DNA from: Gnetum montanum
Lineage: Eukaryota > Streptophyta > Gnetopsida > Gnetales > Gnetaceae
Assembly (NCBI GenBank): GCA_015680685.1
Contig: MNCI01004940.1
Span: 24,817-88,816 of the forward strand
Direction of reading: 5' to 3'
Length of the DNA: 64,000 bases
Shown here: positions 45,536-56,764 of the stretch, piece after piece
How positions within the stretch are numbered: the stretch's first letter is position 1
Layout: each line of letters starts with the position of its first letter
The notes under the pieces: model-generated
What the model was told of the DNA's origin: nothing
The model's input: the letters and a program-made list of their open reading frames with translations, nothing else
Database searches by the model: none
Program-made: the position numbers and the translations under genes

Positions 45536-46659
45536 TTTGTTATGGCCTTAACCTTATCGGGGTCTACTCGTATCCCTGCTTCTGAGGCTATGAATCCAAA
45601 CATTTTTCTTGTCTTGACTTCGAAGACACATTTCTTTGGGTTAAGTCTCAGTTCATATTTTAAACAACGCTTTAGTACTAGGTCAAGATCTTGTACATGT
45701 TGTTCTGATGCCTTTGATTTAACCACAATGTCGTCCACGTAGTTGTTGAGCAAGTGTAACATGTAATCGCTAAAAATGAACGTCATCGCCCTTTGATATG
45801 TGGCCCCAGCGTTCTTGAGACCGAAGGGCATCATTGTATAACAAAAGGTTCCCCATGGTGTCATAAAGGTAGTCCGGAGCTGATGCTCCAAGTTAATGTG
45901 TATTTGGTTGTATCCTGAGAAGCCATCCATAAAAGATAATAGGGTGTGCCTAGCGGTCAAGTCAACAAGTTGATCGATGCTGGGTAGAGGAAAATCATCG
46001 TTTATGGTCACAACGTTTAAATCTCAGAAGTCAATGCATAAGTGAATGCTTCCATTCTTCTTCGGGACTATGATCATGTTGGATACCCAATCGGTGTAAT
46101 CGACAGCCCAAATGAAACCAGCCTAATAAAGTTTGGTGATCTTGTTATGAACTGCCAATGCTACCTCGGGTTTAACCTTTCGTGCCTTTTGTTTTACTGG
46201 CCTCAATTTTGGATCAAGGATAATGTTGTGCTGGATGATTTGAGGATCTAACCTGGGCATGTCAGTGTAAGACCAAGCGAATGTTTTCCTGTTGTTTCGA
46301 AGCACATCTTCTATGTTTTTGGCTAGTTGAGGTTGCAGTAATGTACTTAATTTTAATATTTTGGTTTCACCATCAGGCATAACGATGGGGGTTTCAGTCA
46401 ACGGGTCTTTGGTGATGTTTTCAACTTCTATGTTTAGAGATTTTATCATACCTTTGCGGTTATCTAGCGTTTGTTGTGCCAAGGCTATGAGTGTGTCTTT
46501 TGTTGATGTATCTAAGCTGATGGAGTTTATGTTGATTTCTCTTATGATTTTTCCATATGGTCCATCGATGATTAACAGTGCGGATAAACGCTGATAATCC
46601 ATCAGGCTTGCTCCTATCAATAAATAGAGAGCAGAATGAGCTAATATGGATTGTTTCAT
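45536..46659 (-). pseudogene. Element C reverse transcriptase with N-terminal lead
   Basis: The lead (46659-46123) reads KQSILAHSALYLLIGASLMD, then RKTFAWSYTDMPRLDPQIIQ and PVKQKARKVKPEVALAVHNK before a TAA. The palm (46011-45536) reads FPLPSIDQLVDLTARHTLLS followed by FMDGFSGYNQI, then TTFMTPWGTFCYTMMPFGLK followed by NAGATYQRAM, then LLNNYVDDIVVKSKA with an intact YVDD box. It ends LRLNPKKCVFEVKTRKMFGF then DPDKVKAITNL. Between the two parts a short broken stretch (46012-46122) includes the PKKNG..R(M/I)C(I/V)DF region. It copies the element RNA into DNA. The best RT in the window, though not open throughout. Confidence 0.93.
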
Positions 46660-46699
46660 GTTCTATGGCAACTTAAATCATGTGTACATGCATGATGGT

Positions 46700-47115
46700 G
46701 GTTTATCGTCACACCGGGATGCATGGCAGTTTAAGGCCTTACCGGGCTATGATGGCAGTTTAAGGCCATACCGGGCCGTCATGGCAGTTTAAGGCCATAT
46801 TGGACCATATGTGGCAGTTTAAGGCCTTACCAGGTCAAATGTGATCCGCAGGTGGTAGTTTAAGGCCTTATCAGGCCACCATTGCAGTTTAAGGCCATAC
46901 CAGGTCGGATGTGGTAATTTAAGGCCTTATCGGGCCGAATGTGATCCGCAGGTGGCAGTTTAAGGCCTTACCTGGCCACCATGGCAGTTTAAGGCCATAC
47001 CAGGCTAGATGTGGAAGTTTAAGGCCTTACCAGGCTGAATGTGATCTGCAAGTGGTAGTTTAAGGCCTTACAGGGCCGCCATGGCAGTTTAAGGCCATAC
47101 CAGGCCGGATGTGGC
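46700..47115. repeat. Hairpin tandem repeat block ii, element C
   Basis: Twelve GGCC-type units AGTTTAAGGCC(T/A)TACC(G/A)GGCC plus one ATCGTCACACCGGGAT unit. Stem GGCC/GGCC, loop of about six bases (ATACCG or TTACCG). CCTTACC and CCATACC units alternate, and a three-unit higher-order period of about 100 bases is marked by ATGTGATCCGCAGGTGG at about 46838, 46937 and 47039. It lies between the RT and the antisense gene's upstream region. Confidence 0.95.
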
Positions 47116-47192
47116 TCGCAAAATTTGCACAGGAGAGTCTGCATCAAAATGTTCAGTGTGGACTTCTGAAGTTGGTTTACAAGGGAATCATG

Positions 47193-47232
47193 NTGATATG
47201 GTAATATTTGTTATATATATATATATATATAT
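47193..47232. repeat. Ambiguous base and (TA)n microsatellite
   Basis: N at 47193 is followed within 20 bases by about ten TA units (47211-47231). No duplication flanks this N, unlike the other two sites. The simple repeat may have broken the assembly. Confidence 0.8.
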
Positions 47233-47279
47233 TTGTTTTGTATTTTTGAAAAATTTTAATTAAAATGAGTAATAAATAA

Positions 47280-48335
47280 AATAAAATAAACTAAAATGTA
47301 AGGCGGCGACGGCAGCGGTGGCGGTGGCGCTAGAAATAGTGCAGGGGCATCATTTGGAGGCACCGTGAACCTTGGAGCGAATTGAGTGTGAGCGTAAACC
47401 TCAGCTTAAGCGTAAACCTCAGCGTAAGCGTAGACGACCAAACCTTAGCGTAAACCTCCAACTCCGGTGTAAGCGTAAACTTTCAACTCTGGCGTAGAGG
47501 CTCAGCGTGAGCATAGAGGTTCAAGCATCGGCATAGAGACTAAAACCCCGGCGTAGAGGCTTAGCGTAGGCATGAGCGGTTTCGATCCTTAGCGTAAACC
47601 TCTCGATCCCAGCGTAAAGGATGCTGAAATGGGTAAGGGCAAGGAGGTGGAAGGCCAGTGGAGAAAGGGGCCTGATTTGACTTTCGCGGAGGAGAGTGAG
47701 GCCATGCTGTAGTGTCTGCCCAGGCCGAGGGTTCCATCGTGGCCTAGATTGTCACACAGGTAGGCTCTAATCCTGCCTCTATTAGTTATTTTCATCTATG
47801 CATGTTATTTTGGCGTAGACAGTTTTCGTAGCATAGAGAGTTTTGGCGTAGACGGTCTGTAGGTTCGCAGCGTAGAGGGTCTCTATACCATACAGTGTAG
47901 TCATTTTGACTAGTGTGTAGCGTGGAGGGCTTTATACAGCATAGACAACTTCATCAGTATGTAGCATAGATGATTTTCACAGCGTATACGCTGACTATTT
48001 TTTATGGCGTATACGCTGACTGTTTACATAGTGTTCAGCGTAAACTGTTTACACAGCATTTAGTGTAAACTGTTTGCATAGCGTATACGCTGATGATTTT
48101 CACAGCGTATACGCTGAGCGTAAACAATTTGTTCGACAACATATACACCATGTGAGGTAGTGTATACACCGAGCGTAAATAGTTTTTGACAGCGTATACG
48201 CCAAGTTAGGCAGCGTATACGCCGAGCGTAAACAGTTAGTAATTTTTCTAAGTGTTGGCCTTCAATATGAAATTTGTGTTTTTCGTGTCATTTTCATGTA
48301 TGACTGATTTACCGTGGCATTTTGGTTGCTTGCAG
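47280..48335 (+). promoter_or_regulatory. Upstream region of antisense gene, element C, with palindrome array
   Basis: From 47390 to 47620 AGCGTAAACCTC-like words repeat, and from 47820 to 48240 the AGCGTATACGCT palindrome and AGCGTAAAC half-forms repeat (for example CAGCGTATACGCTGA at 47981 and CAGCGTATACGCTGAG at 48103). These are the words that fill the element C LTR array. A possible first exon is 47629-47759 (ATGGGTAAGGGCAAGGAGG to a donor CACAG|GTAGGC), but it holds one TAG and is not supported by a match in element A. A likely promoter for the + strand gene. Confidence 0.55.
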
Positions 48336-51300
48336 GGACACTGAACCTTTTCTCCTGGTAATTAAGCTAGTCGGAGTACTAGCATGGTTTGGCCCCATTG
48401 AGGCCGATGAACCTACTCCGGATCTGACCATTGACAACAATGGAGTATGGTTCAGGGAAGGGGCGTGTGAATTCCTTGCCTTTATCCTGGATAGGTTTAA
48501 GGTGGTGGTCTGGTCACATCTGAGTGAACAAGTGGCACAGAGCATGCTTGAGGCCATGTTGCCAGGAGCTTCAGAGGGCATGGCGGTTTTTATGGAGGAT
48601 ATCGATGAGGGGCCACTTGTGATCGAGGACGGTCCTTCTAGCAGGCCCAGGTCTACTCACCCGTTAGTGCGCGTGTGGGCCCTATTGCAGCAAGGGTAGG
48701 ATTATCTCAAAAATACTCTGTTTTTAGCTGTGCGTGCGCACACGCTATTCCAGAACCCTCCTGGCACAGTGTACCGGGTAGATAGGTAAGATCATTTAAG
48801 CTTGTCTTTTTTGTTGTTTTTTTTGGCATTTGCTTCTGTTTTGAAAACCGTTCTTTTGCAAGCCCCAAGTTAACCAAGACAGAACATGCGTTGATGATGA
48901 TGGGCTTGCCTTAGCTCATACCGCTCTAGAGACCTTTATGGAGGGTCCCACCCTTCATGGAGCTGTGTTAGCTCAAACCAAGAATGATATTGTCCATTTT
49001 CACAAACAATTTTCTAGAGCATTCGCACAATACAAAGCTCGTGGATGGTTGCATGAAGATTGGTCGCATAAGGGGCCAATTTTTCCTCATGACTCTGACT
49101 TGGGTAGCACCTCTAAGTCCACTGCTGAAGGTAAGTGACAAGATTCTCTAGATGTGTTAACGTGTTTGTTCAACTGCTGGGGTTATATTGATGTGATGGT
49201 TTCGAATATTATCTACAGTTGATGTCCCTCCCGACGGAGACCCTGTCACAACTGAACGAACTGAGAGTACCCTCTCGATGAAGTTCAGGGATATCAGTAA
49301 GGCTCAAAAATGGTTTCGTACCCATGCCCCGGTGTCCATCGTCCATTGTTTAAATGATGCCGGCCTTATGGAGCTCTTTACAACTCCGAGCCTTGATGTG
49401 TCAATAGCCGAAATGATCGGAGCTGTTGATTCATTCGACAAATCCGTCTCTTACTATAGCACCTAGATTAAGGGTGTTAAGATAGTCTTCCATATGTCAG
49501 CCGAATTCTTTTCAAACCTATTTGGTGTACCAGTGGATGGTGTAAATGTAGTTTTGGACAGGGTTCATAAAGAGCTTCATACAATACTTGAGTTAGAGGA
49601 CTGGTTGGGCGTTACCAAGGGTGCTAAGGGATTCCCTATGCAAGGGAAGTCAAAGGTTGAGGAAGTTAATGAATTATATCCTCTGTTTAGGGTACGAGTA
49701 TTCCCTAAATCCCTTTCTCAGGTATGGAGTCTTGGTGTTGAAGCTGTGCGTATTATGCGAACCGTCATAGAAACCGGAATGCATTATAACTGGGCCCAAT
49801 TTTTGTTGTCGGGCCTTCATAAGGAGATAGTGTGATTGGGCTCAAATGTCGAGGTTCAGTCCCACTTTACCTTTGCATTCTTTGCTGGTTATCTTTACCT
49901 CTTAGCTAAGTTTCTAGTGGTTCGCGCAGACAATAAGTATGTTCTACAGGATCGAGGTCAATTATCCTGCCCGTGGATCAACCATTTGTTTGAAACAGCT
50001 GAGTCCCAAGATGTGCCTGAGGGAATTGATGAATCTGTATCTATCATGACAAGGGGGTCATCTAGTACCTCAATCCACACACATGACAGTGTGGGGTTGG
50101 AACCAGACGATGTTCCTTATACCGCCAAGAGAGCAGAACGGGTCATCAAAGAGACCATCGGTAAGGCCAAGTCGAAGCTGACGAAGCGTGAACGTTCAAC
50201 CGAGGAGGCCTCAAATGTGGACGAGCCACGGGTGAAGCGCATACAGTTCAAGATGCCTGTCCGAGGTAAGTAAACTCAGTACACTTATTTCTTTATCATT
50301 TTTTTCTTATTCATAATTTTTATTTTGACTGCTTACATGCCAGTGATGCCTTCAGACTTAACTCGAGAAGTGAGGAGGCAGGAATTAGAGACTATCATTG
50401 AAGAGGAGGAGGCTACAACAAAGTTAATGACTGAGGAGGAAGATGTGAGAAAAGATCAAGTGGGAGGGACAGAGGAGCTACGGGAAGACACCACAGAGAC
50501 TGAACTGGTCGATGACCAGAGTGGTGTCGATGAAATGTTCAGTAGCTTCTTCAAGGGAAGGTTGGACCTTGGTGACCCTCCAAACCCAGAAGGGGACAGG
50601 GAACACGGTATGTTTTTCTTTTATTTTATTGCATCACTTTGTGAGTTGTTGTTTTATGGTGTTTTATTCTTATGTTTTCATCGCTTCCTGACAAAGGTAG
50701 TGAAACCAGAACGATGCAGCTGGATGTGGCCATGAAACTGGTCCCCCCTGAAAGGACCGCGGAGGTTAGTCCGTCTCGTACTTATGGACCATTTACTTGG
50801 ACAGAGATGACAAGTAAAATGGATTTTGTGGCTGGTATCACTGAGGAGGTTGTCGAACGCATTCAGGAGGCCCACCCTGAGATAAGTATAAATGTTTAGA
50901 GTTTTTTACAGCTTTAGATTTTCACAACTCTTTTTTTGTCATTTTAGCGTTTGTTCTTTTCGTGTTCGTAGGTGCCAAACTGAGGTGGGATCCATCTAAG
51001 ATAGTTAACATTGAGATTTTGCCCACACTATCCCCAGAAGTCTAGCAGGTGCCAAGGCCAGTTTATGACGAAGTGGCGGAAGGCCTTGTACACAACGCCA
51101 AATTGCTTTGGACTTGTAGGCGTTCCATCGAACAGTTGTGGTTGCAAGTCCAAGAAAAGGAGAAGGAAGTTTCCGAGTTGTCAATTGAGCATGATGATCT
51201 CAAGGCTTGGTATGAGCTCACCTCTACTAAACTAAGTGGTGATTACTCTTGGCAGACTTCCGAGGTCACGTATACTAGATACTGGAACCTACTCAATCGC

Positions 51301-51953
51301 CACGCGTCATTGACTCGGAAACTAGCGGAGCGTAAGGCCTAGGTGGATCTATTAAACCTCAAGTGTCAAGATTGGAAGGCTTTTGCTTCTAAGGTACGCA
51401 AATGGGGTCAGGATGAAAAGAACCACAAGCATCATTATAAGAAATCATTGAAGGAAGTATCTATTGAAAAGCATCAACTTGAAATGTTTGTGGAAGGTCT
51501 GGGTCTGCGCTCTACGTTTGATACCTTTGCTTAAAACACAACTGTTGAGATGGAATCACCTACTAGGGTAATCACGATAGCTTCTGGGGAGGTTTCTATG
51601 GGTGAATTCCCTTTAAAGCGTCCTACCTGGTCAGCCATTGACAAGGGGAAGGCCTTGGCAGATGTCGACCTAGGCCTTGATGGGATCGATTGGACCAGTC
51701 TCTCAGAAGAGGAAATCCTTCGCTGGCTAGAATTCTGCTTAGGGGGATCCCCTACGGTAAGCATTTTGTTATTATGAAATTCGTTCGCTGCATAATGCTT
51801 GAAAGTTTTTTCTTTTATCCTTATGTTGATTGTTCCCTTTGCATTTTATAGGATCAAGACAATGATGATGTTCAGGAAGCTGGCCCTAGTGGAGTGGGGG
51901 TTCATGATGCCAACGGGTCTAAAGGGGATGATCCTCCTACCCTTGATGTTTGA
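48336..51953 (+). pseudogene. Antisense multi-exon gene of element C
   Basis: Seven exons, opposite to gag-pol, between protease and RT: 48336-48785, 48863-49130, 49219-50265, 50344-50607, 50697-50885, 50972-51756, 51852-51953. All introns are GT-AG and short (76-95 bases). Codon phase fits at every joint except the first, which would need the weaker donor at 48778. About 1035 codons, with six stops (48697, 49464, 49833, 51043, 51340, 51532), so this copy is broken. The protein lacks a recognised domain; exon 5 (50344-50607) is glutamate-rich, and exon 7 (51049-51530) looks coiled-coil (EKEKEVSELSIEHDDLKAWY). No signal peptide or membrane segment is evident. It matches element A at 25419-28639 along its length. 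Transposon-encoded accessory protein is inferred. Confidence 0.82.
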
Positions 51954-52289
51954 TCTTTGCTTTGAAATTTTTTAGACTCAGATTTATACGTGAATTGTAA
52001 ATTGAGCAATTTGAGTTGTATTGAACAGATGAATAAAATGAGTTAACTCTTGTAATTGTACATCATTACATGTATATGTAAAAAAGAAAATGTTTTTGTT
52101 GATTTTGAGTTTAATTGTAATCACGACATGGCAATGTAAAATGTTTTGGCTTGTTTTTATGGTTTAAGTGTAGCGCATGAATATACTTATAAGTAGGACT
52201 GAAAGATAATTGCGAAAAAGGACGGCATGACAATGGAAGCATAAATTCGAATAGTGATCCGGAATTTGGGGGAAAAACAAAGTATAAGT
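51954..52289 (+). other. 3' flank of antisense gene, element C
   Basis: After the TGA at 51951-51953 come TGAATAAAATGAG (about 52029) and other AT-rich words that could serve as a poly(A) signal for the + strand gene, 70-80 bases after the stop. No other gene was seen before hairpin block iii. Confidence 0.5.
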
Positions 52290-52560
52290 GGATGATCTAG
52301 TTTAAGGCCATTTCGGGCCACATACGCACTAGTTTAAGGCCATTTCAGGCCATATGCGTAGTTTAAGGCCATTTCGGGCCCCAGCGTAAGCAAGGGACGT
52401 TTCGAATGACACGGGTGGATTTCTCAGTTGATCGACCATTTCTGATCGTGGCTAGTTTTATGCCGTTGCGGACATGATAGTTTAACGTCATTCCGAACTC
52501 GGGATGTAGTTTAATGTCTTTTCGGACTTATTGTAGTTTAACTTCATTTCGAACAGTTTG
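52290..52560. repeat. Hairpin tandem repeat block iii, element C
   Basis: Three GGCC-type units (AGTTTAAGGCCATTTCGGGC then C) at 52298-52380, then after the shared joining words CCATTTCTGATCGTGGCTAG four GTC-type units (TAGTTTAACGTCATTCCGAA, TAGTTTAATGTCTTTTCGGA and two more) up to 52560. It sits between the protease and the antisense gene's 3' end. Element B expanded the second type to about fourteen copies. Confidence 0.9.
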
Positions 52561-53770
52561 TTTTTTATTGGTTTAGTAATTTTTTGATTTTTCTCATTTT
52601 CACGTTAGGAGATGCGTTAGCGGGTATGATTCTATATTCGGCGTCGCCTTCGCTGACCACGTTGAATTGTAATTCAGCCCAAGGGACGTCTGATGGAATT
52701 GTTCCCACGTTAGTGTTTTCTTGCGCTTCTGTATGTATCATGCTTTCTATGTCAGTTGTGGTTTCTAAGTGAGGCTATGTATGTACAATGTTAGGCTCGG
52801 GTATTTCTGTTTTGGGTGGATTTTCCTTTGTATCTAAAAGGTTATCGCCTACTGGCTATTGTTCATTTATGTCGTGTTGTCTAGGCTCTTCAAGCTTAAC
52901 CTCTAAGCCTTGGTCTATGTCTATGTACTATGAGATGATGGGTGTAGCAGCCTCCCTGTGTATAACAATTTCGCCACCTTCATAAGGCAAGTGAATTTCT
53001 TGGTGTATAGGGGAAGAGACTACTTTTAGTTGGGCTAACCAAGGCCTTCCCAAGATTAGGTTAAACCCTGGCATTTCATCAATTACCACAAAGTCAGCGG
53101 ATGTGGGAAATTGATCCCCTGCTATGAAGTCTAAAGTCACGGTGCCTTTGACTATCACGTGCGACCTGCTGAATGATTTCAAGCATGTGGTGGGAGTTAG
53201 TTTGATTAGTTCTATGAGCCCGAGTTGTTTGACGATGGGATATGGCACTACATTTGTGGTAGCTCCATCATCTACATGGACCATCTGTATCTTGAATTGG
53301 CTTACTCGTATTGTTATGAACATAGGGGTTGTTGTTAGCTCTCCTATTTTCTTATCCACCTTGATGTTATTATTGTGGAAAGTTAATGGCTTGGAAGTTG
53401 ACCCTTGAGGCGAGTACATTACCGCATGAATTGAAGGTTCATTTGGAGGCAAGTCCTCGCTTACTGGGATAGATGTTAACATGCACACCAAAGCTTCACG
53501 ATGTGTTTGAGATGTTAAAACTAGGTCATATAAGCTCAGTGAAGTATTCTTTTGTTTGAGTGCTTGTGTGACTTGTGTTAGGGCTATTGCTAGGTCTCTA
53601 CTGTTAGGCACATGTTTATCGGCGGTGACTTGGTCCATTGGGCCCAACAGTTTTATTTCGTGCATCGTTGGTTTGTCATTTTTGCCCAGAACCGTTGATT
53701 TGGGCGTGTCATTTTTCCTGGATGATTCACCCTCACAATTTATGTTTGGTTTATCATTAGGTTGTGTCAT
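52561..53770 (-). pseudogene. Element C protease region
   Basis: The open frame 53770-52928 (281 codons) reads MHEIKLLGPMDQVTADKHVP, then YDLVLTSQTHREALVCMLTS followed by IPVSEDLPPNEPS, then FKIQMVHVDDGATTNVVPYP. The active-site stretch is HVDDGA, with one extra aspartate compared with the usual D(S/T)GA of retropepsins. Then GDQFPTSADFVVIDEMPGFN followed by LILGRPWLAQLKVVSSPIHQ. The tail (to 52561) reads EYRIIPANASPNVKMRKIKK followed by LLNQ before a stop. In frame with gag. It would cut the gag and pol precursors. Confidence 0.9.
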
Positions 53771-56764
53771 GGGTACTGTGTTTAGCGGGATTGGTTTAGG
53801 TGGTCCTACGGCTAGCCGTTAACGCTCCTTCTCCAAGCATTCGCGTGTAAGCCTATCAGCTAAGCGTTCTCGTGTGTGGCATGGGGGTGCAGTTGGTTTC
53901 AGAGCCTCAGGTTATTTTGGGATTCGTACTATGTATGGAGTCGGGCAGGGTTGCAGTTGGACAGTGGCATGCAGTTGAGCGCCAAGCTGGTTGGACACCT
54001 TGATGATATAATGGCTGGGTTTATTTTCTATTTGCGAAATGGAGGATTGATGATCACTAGGACGTTCGGGTTTCCTAACGATGTATGGAGTTGGCCTAGC
54101 TGGAGGTTGTACCTCCGCTGTTGCGACCGCAGGTGGTACTTGGACTACGTAGGGAGTGGGCCGAATAGGAGGTGTTGGTGAGTTTGCGATAGTGACGGTG
54201 GGAGGTATGCATACCACGTATGGTTTTTTGCGTGTCAGGGTGTTAGAAGCTACTATGACAGGGGGTATTCTGACGACATAAGGCTTCTGCGGTGAATATG
54301 AAGACTGAGGCGCCAATGTTTGTACTGTGGGAGGAATACGCACTACAAATGGTTTATTAGGCGTTTACTGATCATGGTCAGAGTAGACGGTGTTAATGTT
54401 AGGTGTGTCAGCTTCGTTATCAAGGTAGATCGTGTTAATGATGTACGGTGCCTCTTTGGTATTTATAGGATCTTTATACACACCGATGGCTTGGTTTTGC
54501 GGTTGAACCAGGCTAGCTTCATCAAAGGTGATCTGACCTCCATCGACCATTCGTTGGATGTCTTGTTTTAGGGGGAAACAATAATCTGTGCCATGCCCGT
54601 TACATTGGTGATAGTCACAGAAACGATCCATTCTAAAGCCTTTCGGTACTGGAGACTCATCCGGTGTTGCTAAGCTTGGGTTCTAAACCAGTTGACAAAA
54701 CCGATCATGTCTCTAGATAGCAGCAGGGGATAACTATTTATGTTTCATTAATCCAGCCTTCAGGAGTTGGTCGAATAGTTGCGATGGCTTCATAGGCAAC
54801 GACGTGTATTGGGAGGGTTCTTTCCTCTCAAAGTTTCTCGTATGATTCGGTGTTGGATTTTGTGATGAGGATGACTCTGGTGCAGTCGCGGGAGTGGGTT
54901 TAGTGTAATTAGTAGGGGAAACAGGCAGTTTTCTTTGTTGTCCCACATTTGCTTGTTGCATTTCCACTACTGCCGCTATAGTTGTTTTAGCCTTTTCTTT
55001 ATCTTTCTTACTGTGTTGATTCTTAAAAGCTAAATATGCAGGATCATGGCTATTTTGGGCCGCCTCCTCTATGTTTTTACTATGTATGAAGGCTTGATTG
55101 AGGTTACGCGCATTGAGATAATATAACTTGGATTTGAAAAAGTCGTTAATAGCCCCCTTTAGAATGGTGAGGAGATACATCTCTGGGATCGGCTCATGGA
55201 GCTCATTGAGAGCAACACACCACCTTTGGATGAATTTTTCTACGAGTTCTAGAGGTGCTTGTTTGACCTGTATAAGGCTGTCAAGTTCTGCTTCAGGTTT
55301 CAAGTTATACTTGAACCTGGTAACGAATTGATGTAACAACTCCTCTAGAGAAAATATTGAGTTTCTTGGCAAGGCCTGATACCAATCAAGTGCTCTCCCT
55401 GCGAGGGACATAGGAAACACTCGCAAAATGGCATGTGGCCACGCCTGAAGTAATGCGCATTCTAGTTTAAACATTATAAGGTGAGCATTGGGGTTTTTCT
55501 CCCCATTGTATTTAGTTAGCATAGGCAATGATACACCCTTGGGTAATGTTAGGGGCGAAACCAAAGAGCTGATTGGATCATCATGATAAAAATCTACTAC
55601 CTTCAGCTCTCCGTCGGCGGCTGTCTTGAGGCGTTTGACCTCATCAGTTAGTTCTTGCATTAGCTTTTTAGCGTCAGCCTAGTCTTGGGTGCTAGGTGAG
55701 ATGGCAGGTTGGGGATGTTGTACGGTATAAATGTTAGATTGTTGGACAGTGGGTTGGAAGGCAGAAAGTTGTGTAGTTGGAGGCTATACTTGTGGGATGT
55801 TTAGAGCGGGTGGTATTAGGGGCGGCACATTGTAGGCAAGGGGTTGTTGTTGTTGTGGTTGTCCTTGGGGGATGTTGACCGGTGGAATTGTGTGAGGTGG
55901 TATGTTATAGTGAGGTGGTTGATGTGATTGAGCACCAATCGTCGCCCATTGCCCGGTCATTTTTTGTGTAGGAGCCCCCTGAACTTGTTGGGTTACAATG
56001 GTGAAAGGGGCTCCATGAGTTTGGATTCGGAGGATATAATGAGTGAACGTAGATGCCGGTATCACATGCGGCATCCCGATCACTTGGGGTGGGAAGGTTG
56101 CTCCTACATTATTTTAAGGGGGTTGTACTTGCGAGGACGAGGCTACAGTTGCAATGGGGAGAATAGCAAGCGGAAGTGTATTGAGTTGCAGGTTGGTTGC
56201 AGGAGGCATATGAACAAGTGTGGATGATTCTGGTTGAGGTATTTGTGCTTGGGTGAATCTAAACAGTTGAAGGGACGTAATTTCCCCTGTGGTTGGATGG
56301 AACAACAGGTTGACATAGGTTTGTGGGCTAAGAGTATGGTACGAATCTTCATGTTCGGATTGGGCTGCGAACTCAACCTTCTCTTCTGGTTGAGGATTTA
56401 CTACAAGCTGATCTAGAGACTGGCTCTTTTGTAGGAGGAGTTGTGTGATGAGCTCAGAGTAAGGCTTTGGAAGGGGGATGATATCGTATGGGGAAGGAAT
56501 AAACTCTTGTCCTCCCCTATAGAAAACTTCGTATTGCCTCTTAACTTCCATTTTCGCTCGGTCCACGGCTAAGCTGGCTTGTATTTTCACGCATATGAAG
56601 TTGTACTGGTCTTGAGTTATAATGTTAGAAGATGGGTTCCTCTCTTGCAATCTAAGAGACCAACGGGACCCCACTATGGGTTGTACCTCGGGCTATTGAA
56701 TGACCATAGTGCCTACAAGGTCTATGACCTGGGTGGTTGTAGCGGTGGAGTTCGTGGTGTTCAT
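53771..56764 (-). pseudogene. Element C gag
   Basis: The frame starts at an ATG at 56764 (NTTNSTATTTQVIDLVG); A and B begin at equivalent places. The N-terminal domain reads ITQDQYNFICVKIQASLAVD, then YEVFYRGGQEFIPSPYDIIP. A glutamine/proline-rich linker follows. The capsid-like core (55660-54960) reads PKGVSLPMLTKYNGEKNPNA, then LLQAWPHAILRVFPMSLAGR followed by ALDWYQALP, then FVTRFKYNLKPEAELDSLIQ and DFFKSKLYYLNARNLNQAFI. The zinc-knuckle-like block reads MDRFCDYHQCNGHGTDYCFP (C..H..GH...C) then LKQDIQRMVDGG. A tail of (P)YVV(R/C)IPP repeats (54343-53912) ends with RERLADRLTRECLEKER. About eight in-frame stops, no frameshift seen. It packages element RNA. Confidence 0.92.

Noticed and set aside
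47629-47759. Possible first exon of the antisense gene in C
   Set aside because: Good ATG context and donor, but one internal stop and no counterpart in A; mentioned only as a possibility under the upstream region.
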